Source: Chloroflexota bacterium (GTDB taxonomy: Bacteria > Chloroflexota > UBA6077 > CF-72). Taken from it: a stretch of DNA of 64,000 bases. The notes beneath the pieces were generated by a model. The model was not told the origin of the DNA. It saw only the letters and a program-made list of their open reading frames with translations, and ran no database searches. The DNA is taken from NCBI GenBank assembly GCA_016191465.1, contig JACPOP010000008.1, positions 90,039 to 154,038 on the forward strand, given 5' to 3'. Position numbers and translations under genes: made by a program. Shown in pieces: positions 59,550-64,000 of this stretch (position 1 is its first letter; every line of letters starts with the position of its first letter).

Positions 59550-60160
59550 ACGCCCGCGCGGCGCTCGCGTTCGTCGTGGTCCTGGCCGTCCTGTTCGGCG
59601 TTGTGCTGGGCCTGGACCAGTTCAAGGTAGGCCAGGCCACCCCCACGCCCACGGCCAACCAGGACGAGTCGGTGGCGCTCTTCCAGTTCGATGACCGCAA
59701 GGCCACGACCGTGACGGTCCGTTCGGCGGACAAGACCTCGAGCTTCGAGAAAAGCGGTGACACGTGGAAGATCACCGGCAGCGAGGATCCCGCCAACGCC
59801 CTCTCCGTGTCGAGCCTGCTCATTCGGATGAGCCAGATGAAGGGCACGCGGAAGATCGACGCGCCTGACCTGACGCAGTTTGGGCTCGCCGAGCCGAAGG
59901 GCGAAGTGACGGTCGTGCTGGATGATGGCAGCACGAATCGGCTCCTGCTCGGGGATAAGACCCCCGTGAGCACGGGGTACTACGCCAAGAACGCGGATGC
60001 ACCCGGTGTAACGGTGATCCCAACGCAGTTTGGAGCCGACGTGGAGCGGCTGGCGAACGACCCGAAGGAGCCCGCCACGCCAACGCCGAGACCGACGCCG
60101 ACCGAGTCGCTACCGGCGAGCGGGACGCCTGGGCCCGCTGCCGGCACGCCCACACCGTAA
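59546..60160 (+). CDS. DUF4340 domain protein of the GldG-like exporter operon
   Basis: A 204-residue protein with an N-terminal TM helix (ALAFVVVLAVLFGVVLGL), a DUF4340 domain (FDDRKATTVTVRSADKTSSFEK, ITGSEDPANALSVSSLL, FGLAEPKGEVTVVLDDGST) and a C-terminal Pro/Thr-rich tail repeating TPTP. ATGA overlap with the GldG-like gene. DUF4340 proteins nearly always accompany GldG-type exporters. Confidence 0.85.
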   Translation: MNARAALAFVVVLAVLFGVVLGLDQFKVGQATPTPTANQDESVALFQFDDRKATTVTVRSADKTSSFEKSGDTWKITGSEDPANALSVSSLLIRMSQMKGTRKIDAPDLTQFGLAEPKGEVTVVLDDGSTNRLLLGDKTPVSTGYYAKNADAPGVTVIPTQFGADVERLANDPKEPATPTPRPTPTESLPASGTPGPAAGTPTP

Positions 60161-60409
60161 ACGCCGAGTCGCACCCTCGTGGGCGGCAGGGGCACGATTC
60201 TGTGACCCATGGTCCTGCGTCTGCCGTGGCCTCTGGTGGCATGCCAGGTGCAACGCGGCCAGCGCCGCCACGTGTGGGTAGCACAACCGCGTCTCACCCG
60301 CCGTCACACTCGGAAGAGATCCGTGGTTTCCTCTACAATGCACGTGCGGGTTGCCAACGGGGGCAGCTCGCTGCCGGCGGCAGATCACTCACAACGACGT
60401 GAGGGAGCA

Positions 60410-60823
60410 ATGCAGCAAACATTTACGGCTCTGGATGAACAGGGTGTGGCCTATGCGGCTGAGCTTGACCCGGCTCTGCTGGCATTCGTCAAGTGCCACG
60501 TGACCTCGGTGGTCGCGTGGGTAGCCCTCCGCTATGTAGCTGAGCGCGAAGGGCGCTGGGTCGGCGCCGAGGACGTTGCGCGGGTGGCTCAACGGCCCAG
60601 AGTTGAAGTGGACCGCGTCATGCACGCGCTCTCGCAAGATGGCGTGGTGGACGAGATCCACGACGGCAACGCCGAGGACGCCAGGTACCGGCTACCACAC
60701 GACGAGCCGACCACCATCGTCCTTCAGCGGCTTGTCCAGGCGACGATGCGGAGCCCCGCGTTGCGCTCCGTGATCGCTGCCAGCGTCGCACGAGGCGGGC
60801 GGGTGCTCAAGCCCGTTGCCTGA
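60410..60823 (+). CDS. Small winged-helix DNA-binding-like protein
   Basis: A 137-residue protein. A helix-turn-helix pattern runs from residue 29 (VTSVVAWVALRYVAEREGRW, VGAEDVARVAQRPRVEVDRV, MHALSQDGVVDEI), like MarR/GntR-type winged helices that sense helper proteins. C-terminal residues 85-137 are polar and end GRVLKPVA. GGGAG lies just before ATG. No named family recognised; the gap before it (249 bases) shows no other gene. Confidence 0.6.
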   Translation: MQQTFTALDEQGVAYAAELDPALLAFVKCHVTSVVAWVALRYVAEREGRWVGAEDVARVAQRPRVEVDRVMHALSQDGVVDEIHDGNAEDARYRLPHDEPTTIVLQRLVQATMRSPALRSVIAASVARGGRVLKPVA

Positions 60824-60884
60824 GGGTCGGTACCGGGGACTCCTTCGCTCGATCTGAACGTCTCTGCGCTGGCACCAGGCGCCC

Positions 60885-61919
60885 TCAATCGACCGCGGCG
60901 CCGATCTCCAGCACCGATCGTTGGGCGCCTGGAACCGGGCGCTCAAGCGCCGCGTTGGCGAGGGCGATCTGTGCGTTCCTCTGCAGCCGCGGGCGCTTCG
61001 TGCGGCGCACCGGTGAATCGCGGAACTGCTCGCGGAAGGTGTCGTCGTCCAGGCCGAGCAGGTCCGATAGCAGCGGACGGGTGCCGACCTCGGGGCGCGG
61101 CTCGAACTCCGGCCAGCCCCGAGGCCGGCCGCGGGTCGAGCGGTTGTAGGGGCACACGTCCTGGCACACGTCGCAGCCGAAGATCCAGTCGCCCATGCGC
61201 GGCTGGAGCGTGTCATCGATGGGCCCTTTGTGCTCGATCGTCAGGTACGCGATGCACCGTTCGGCGGCGAGGTGGTACGGCGTCGCCAGCGCGTCTGTGG
61301 GACACGCCTCCACGCACAGACGACAGGTGCCGCAGTCCTTCGCCACCGGCTGGTCGAATTGCAGGTCCACGTCGGCAAGGAGCGCCCCGAGAAAGACGAA
61401 GGAGCCGATGGGCGTGAGGAGGTTAGTGTTCTTGCCGCGGAAGCCCAGTCCAGCCCGTACGGCTGCATCGCGCTCCACCAGCGGGCCGCTGTCGACGAAG
61501 ACCCGCGTATGGGCCTCACGCCCTTCGGCGGCCCCGGCGGCACGCAGAAACGCGGCAAGCTCGACGAGCCGCGCCTTCATGGCCTCGTGGTAATCCACGC
61601 CCCACGCGTAGCGGGCAATGCGCCCACGGGGCAGTGCTCCGGAGGACGGGATCGTGGTGTCGGGCTCCACGGTGCGGTAGGAGGCGCCGACCACGACGAG
61701 CGCCCGCGCGCCGGGCAGGAGCTCGTCGGGCCGGCACGAGAGCCGTGCTCGCGCCTCGGTCATCCAGGCCATTTCCGCCTGGTGCCCTTCGCGGAGCCAC
61801 CGCACCAACTGCTGCTCCGCCTCCTTAAACGGCTCGGGGCTGGTCACGCCCACCAGATGGAAGCCAAGCCGCGTGGCCTCTGCCTTGAAGTCGCGCGTTC
61901 GAGTTGCGAGATCGGTCAC
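60885..61919 (-). CDS. queG: Epoxyqueuosine reductase QueG
   Basis: A 344-residue enzyme with two [4Fe-4S] clusters: CGTCRLCVEACP and CDVCQDVCPYNR. N-terminal corrinoid-binding part has GFHLVGVTSPEP, YAWGVDYHEAMK, VDSGPLVERDAAVRAGLGFRG and FVFLGALL. GTG start. It reduces epoxyqueuosine to queuosine in tRNA, needs cobalamin and works with the QueA product. Confidence 0.93.
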   Translation of the reverse strand: MTDLATRTRDFKAEATRLGFHLVGVTSPEPFKEAEQQLVRWLREGHQAEMAWMTEARARLSCRPDELLPGARALVVVGASYRTVEPDTTIPSSGALPRGRIARYAWGVDYHEAMKARLVELAAFLRAAGAAEGREAHTRVFVDSGPLVERDAAVRAGLGFRGKNTNLLTPIGSFVFLGALLADVDLQFDQPVAKDCGTCRLCVEACPTDALATPYHLAAERCIAYLTIEHKGPIDDTLQPRMGDWIFGCDVCQDVCPYNRSTRGRPRGWPEFEPRPEVGTRPLLSDLLGLDDDTFREQFRDSPVRRTKRPRLQRNAQIALANAALERPVPGAQRSVLEIGAAVD

Positions 61920-62591
61920 GGCCGCGGGTCGATCACGGCCCGTCAGTGCGCTGGGTTGCGGAATGACTCGTCCATGTCGCGACTCGGTGGACGAGCTCAG
62001 GTGGTCGACTTCCAGATGACGTCACGCTGGTCTGGGAAAGGTCTCATGCGGGCTGCGTTATTACGACTCTCAGGGTCCTGGTCCACCTGGGGCAGACGAA
62101 GGCGGCTTTCCTCAGGAACACTCTACCGGTGTCCATAGCAGGTGTGCGGTGCCAGTCCACCCGCGCCATACACGTACTTCCGCCCGCTGTCCTGGTACAG
62201 CACCCCATCGGGTCCGTACAGGCTGGTGCTGGTCATGCCACCCACGGTGCTGTTCGCGCGAATGCCGCCGCTACGACTGCCGGAACGAGCGGTCAAGGTG
62301 CCGGGCCTGTCCGAACGCGGTCCGTAGTGCCGAGTCAGGGCGCTAGGACCGCTCGGGTCTCGCCGCCGCAGGAACCGCGAGCAGCCCACGCACTTGCGCC
62401 GGCCCCAGGGTGCCACCGCATCGCTGCCACCGGTCCGAATCCAACACCCGCTACGTCTCGGTCGGGAGTCTTTCCACCGAGAAGCTGCCGGCCCTGGCCG
62501 AAGCGCTCCGAGTGGTCCTGGCCCTCCCGCGCTTCGAGGGATCCCTCTGAGCCCCCGCACGCCGTCTGGGATTAAGAATGTTTGCCGCGCG
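61920..62591. other. 672-bp interval without a complete gene; possible gene remnants
   Basis: No intact gene could be supported. On the + strand, 62410-62550 has an open segment whose end (TRYVSVGSLSTEKLPALAEA, then LRVVLALPRFEGSL before a stop) looks protein-like but lacks any start region. On the - strand, 62123 to about 62240 reads SLYGPDGVLYQDSGRKYVYG before a stop. Both may be decayed gene ends. No hairpin or promoter stands out. Confidence 0.4.
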
Positions 62592-63959
62592 TTACTTCGC
62601 AACCCGCGGCGCCGAGGCGCTGGCGCTGACGAAGTAGGTGGCACAGGCGCGGTCGATGAGGTCCGCGCTGCCCAGGTCAGGGACGACCTGTTTGTACTTC
62701 GCGATCGCGATCATCTGGTCCAGGATGTCGCGGGGCTGGCACATGCGCAGGGGGCGGTCGAACGGCTGCCACCAGGTATCCAGCATGTACTCCAGGCCGG
62801 CCTCGTTGAACGGCACGTTCCGCACCCGACACATGATCTGCATGATCTGGGTGAAGTGCTCCTTGGAGGGATCCTTCACGTCGATTTTGAACTTGATGCG
62901 GCGCAGGAACGCGTCGTCCACCAGGTCCTTCGGGTCGAGATTGGTGGAAAACGCGATCAACTGGTCGAACGGAATCTGGATCTTCTTGCCCGTGACCAGC
63001 GTCAGGTAATCAACCTTCTTCTCCAGCGGCACGATCCACCGGTTTAGCAGGTCCTGCGGGCGCATCGCCTGGCGGCCGAAGTCGTCGATGAGGAACATGC
63101 CGCCATTGGCCTTCATCTGCAACGGGGCTTCGTAGAACTTCCCGATCTCGCTCCACAGCAGGTCCAGGGTGGCCATCGTCAGCTCGCCGCCGGCGACGAC
63201 CGTCGGCCGCTTGATGCGCACCCAGCGGGCATCCTGGCCCTGGGCGGCTCGGCCCATCGGCTCGTGGACCAGGTAATCAAGCAGCTTGACGACATAGCCG
63301 TCCACCTCGACGGCGAAGGGGATGTAGATCGAATCGCCCATCAGGTTGGTAATGCGCTCGGCGATGGACGTCTTGCCGTTGCCGGGATAGCCAAATAGGA
63401 ACATGGCCGAGGCCGAGTTCACCGCGGGCCCCACCTGGTCCAGGATCTCCGGGTGGATCACCAGGTCAGAGAAGGCCTGCTGAATGCTCTCCTCGGTGAC
63501 CACAACGTGCTTGATGGTCTGCGCCTTGACTCCAGCGATGTACTTGTCCAGGGGCACCGGCAGCGGGCCGCGGTACTGGGTCTTTTCCAGTGCTTCCAGG
63601 GCGCGGATGCTGCCTTTTGACGTGAGGCCGTACAGGTAGCCCTGGTCGCCGATACCCTTTTGCTTAAGGACCTCAATGAACTGGTCCTTGCGCAGCGCTT
63701 CCAGTTGGCCGCTGATGACCGTCAGGAACGGCAGCCCCACCTCTTCGGTGATCTGGCCACCGGTCAGTTGCTGGGCGAAGTACAGCGTGCGGAGGATGTG
63801 GTCCTGCACGAATGGCGCGGTCAGGCCCGTCTCTTCGAGGCTGTCCGGCGATGACGGGAAGAACAGAATGGCAGACGATGGCGGTGGCGGCGCGATCTCA
63901 GACACCGCCGGCATGGACACCGAGAGCGGGACGGCAACCGGTGGTGCAGGTGCGGGCAT
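62592..63959 (-). CDS. AAA-family ATPase with N-terminal winged-helix domain, 5' end uncertain
   Basis: A 455-residue protein as called from ATG. The frame stays open with a Pro-rich sequence to the right edge, so the true start is probably outside. A winged-helix-like part (LRTLYFAQQLTGGQITEEVG, LYGLTSKGSIRALEALEK) precedes an AAA ATPase: Walker A FLFGYPGNGKTSIAERI near residue 188, Walker B GGMFLIDDFGRQAMRP near 287, and sensor-1 region (LIAFSTNLDPKDLVDDAFLRRI). It is a predicted ATPase often seen near pilus (Tad/CpaE-type) clusters. Function unknown. Confidence 0.85.
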   Translation of the reverse strand: MPAPAPPVAVPLSVSMPAVSEIAPPPPSSAILFFPSSPDSLEETGLTAPFVQDHILRTLYFAQQLTGGQITEEVGLPFLTVISGQLEALRKDQFIEVLKQKGIGDQGYLYGLTSKGSIRALEALEKTQYRGPLPVPLDKYIAGVKAQTIKHVVVTEESIQQAFSDLVIHPEILDQVGPAVNSASAMFLFGYPGNGKTSIAERITNLMGDSIYIPFAVEVDGYVVKLLDYLVHEPMGRAAQGQDARWVRIKRPTVVAGGELTMATLDLLWSEIGKFYEAPLQMKANGGMFLIDDFGRQAMRPQDLLNRWIVPLEKKVDYLTLVTGKKIQIPFDQLIAFSTNLDPKDLVDDAFLRRIKFKIDVKDPSKEHFTQIMQIMCRVRNVPFNEAGLEYMLDTWWQPFDRPLRMCQPRDILDQMIAIAKYKQVVPDLGSADLIDRACATYFVSASASAPRVAK

Positions 63960-64000
63960 CAGCGGGGGCGCGATGGGGGGGACGTACTGGATGGGTGGCG

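Noticed and set aside
1..64000. CRISPR arrays, insertion sequences, rRNA genes and prophage
   Set aside because: No regularly spaced repeats, transposases, integrases or phage structural genes were seen; the Holin-X protein is a chromosomal family.

Overview
The window is high-GC bacterial chromosome, gene-dense on both strands, with many GTG starts and 4-base start/stop overlaps. There are no rRNA genes, no CRISPR array and no transposase. The gene mix (FhaA/FhaB-type FHA proteins, Holin-X type membrane protein, a TatA with a C-terminal zinc ribbon, FdxA-type ferredoxin, split GcvPA/GcvPB, archaeal/eukaryotic-type ProRS, a Gram-positive type LexA box) suggests a Chloroflexota-like or related Terrabacteria genome. 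That assignment is inference and no marker here proves it.

Layout. (1) 1-1026: the 3' part of tRNA-Glu, a vapBC-type toxin-antitoxin pair and a second 41-bp copy of the tRNA-Glu 3' end, which looks like an integration-site duplication or a decayed tRNA copy. (2) 1.2-25.4 kb: an accessory metabolic island. It holds a methyltransferase, an amidohydrolase/cyclase operon, an ABC-2 exporter operon, a MalFG-type uptake operon with a lipoprotein receptor, two paralogous MmgE/PrpD proteins, an RraA-like aldolase, a tungsten/molybdenum aldehyde oxidoreductase with a MoaD-like partner, a two-subunit 2-oxoacid decarboxylase, an IclR regulator, an HpcH/HpaI aldolase, an acetolactate-synthase-like enzyme, an SDR, RidA, TatA and MobA. 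Read together, these look like uptake of an organic acid or sugar acid, PrpD-type dehydration or isomerisation, aldol cleavage, decarboxylation of a 2-oxoacid to an aldehyde, and ferredoxin-linked oxidation of the aldehyde. The substrate is unknown. (3) 25.5-36.5 kb: mostly core genes (L25, FHA proteins, DinG with a LexA-type box, pyrimidine-nucleoside phosphorylase, alanine racemase, ProRS, a HEAT-repeat protein). (4) 36.6-37.9 kb: a small cassette with a multi-TM protein like nucleotide-activated defence effectors and two tiny basic proteins. (5) 37.9-49.3 kb: orphan OppDF, the glycine cleavage operon gcvT-H-PA-PB, ferredoxin, a Crp/Fnr regulator with a perfect CRP-type palindrome between them, acyl-CoA ligase and an rRNA uracil methyltransferase. 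(6) 49.3-64 kb: a REP-like palindrome, a small secreted protein, an unusual FAD oxidoreductase fusion, Maf, two envelope proteins, an orphan sortase with CoaD, a GldA/F/G-like ABC system with a DUF4340 protein, a winged-helix protein, QueG, a decayed interval, and a winged-helix/AAA ATPase whose frame runs off the right edge.

Functions come from reading motifs in the translations, without database searches. Start sites were chosen from Shine-Dalgarno spacing, overlaps with neighbours and family N-termini.
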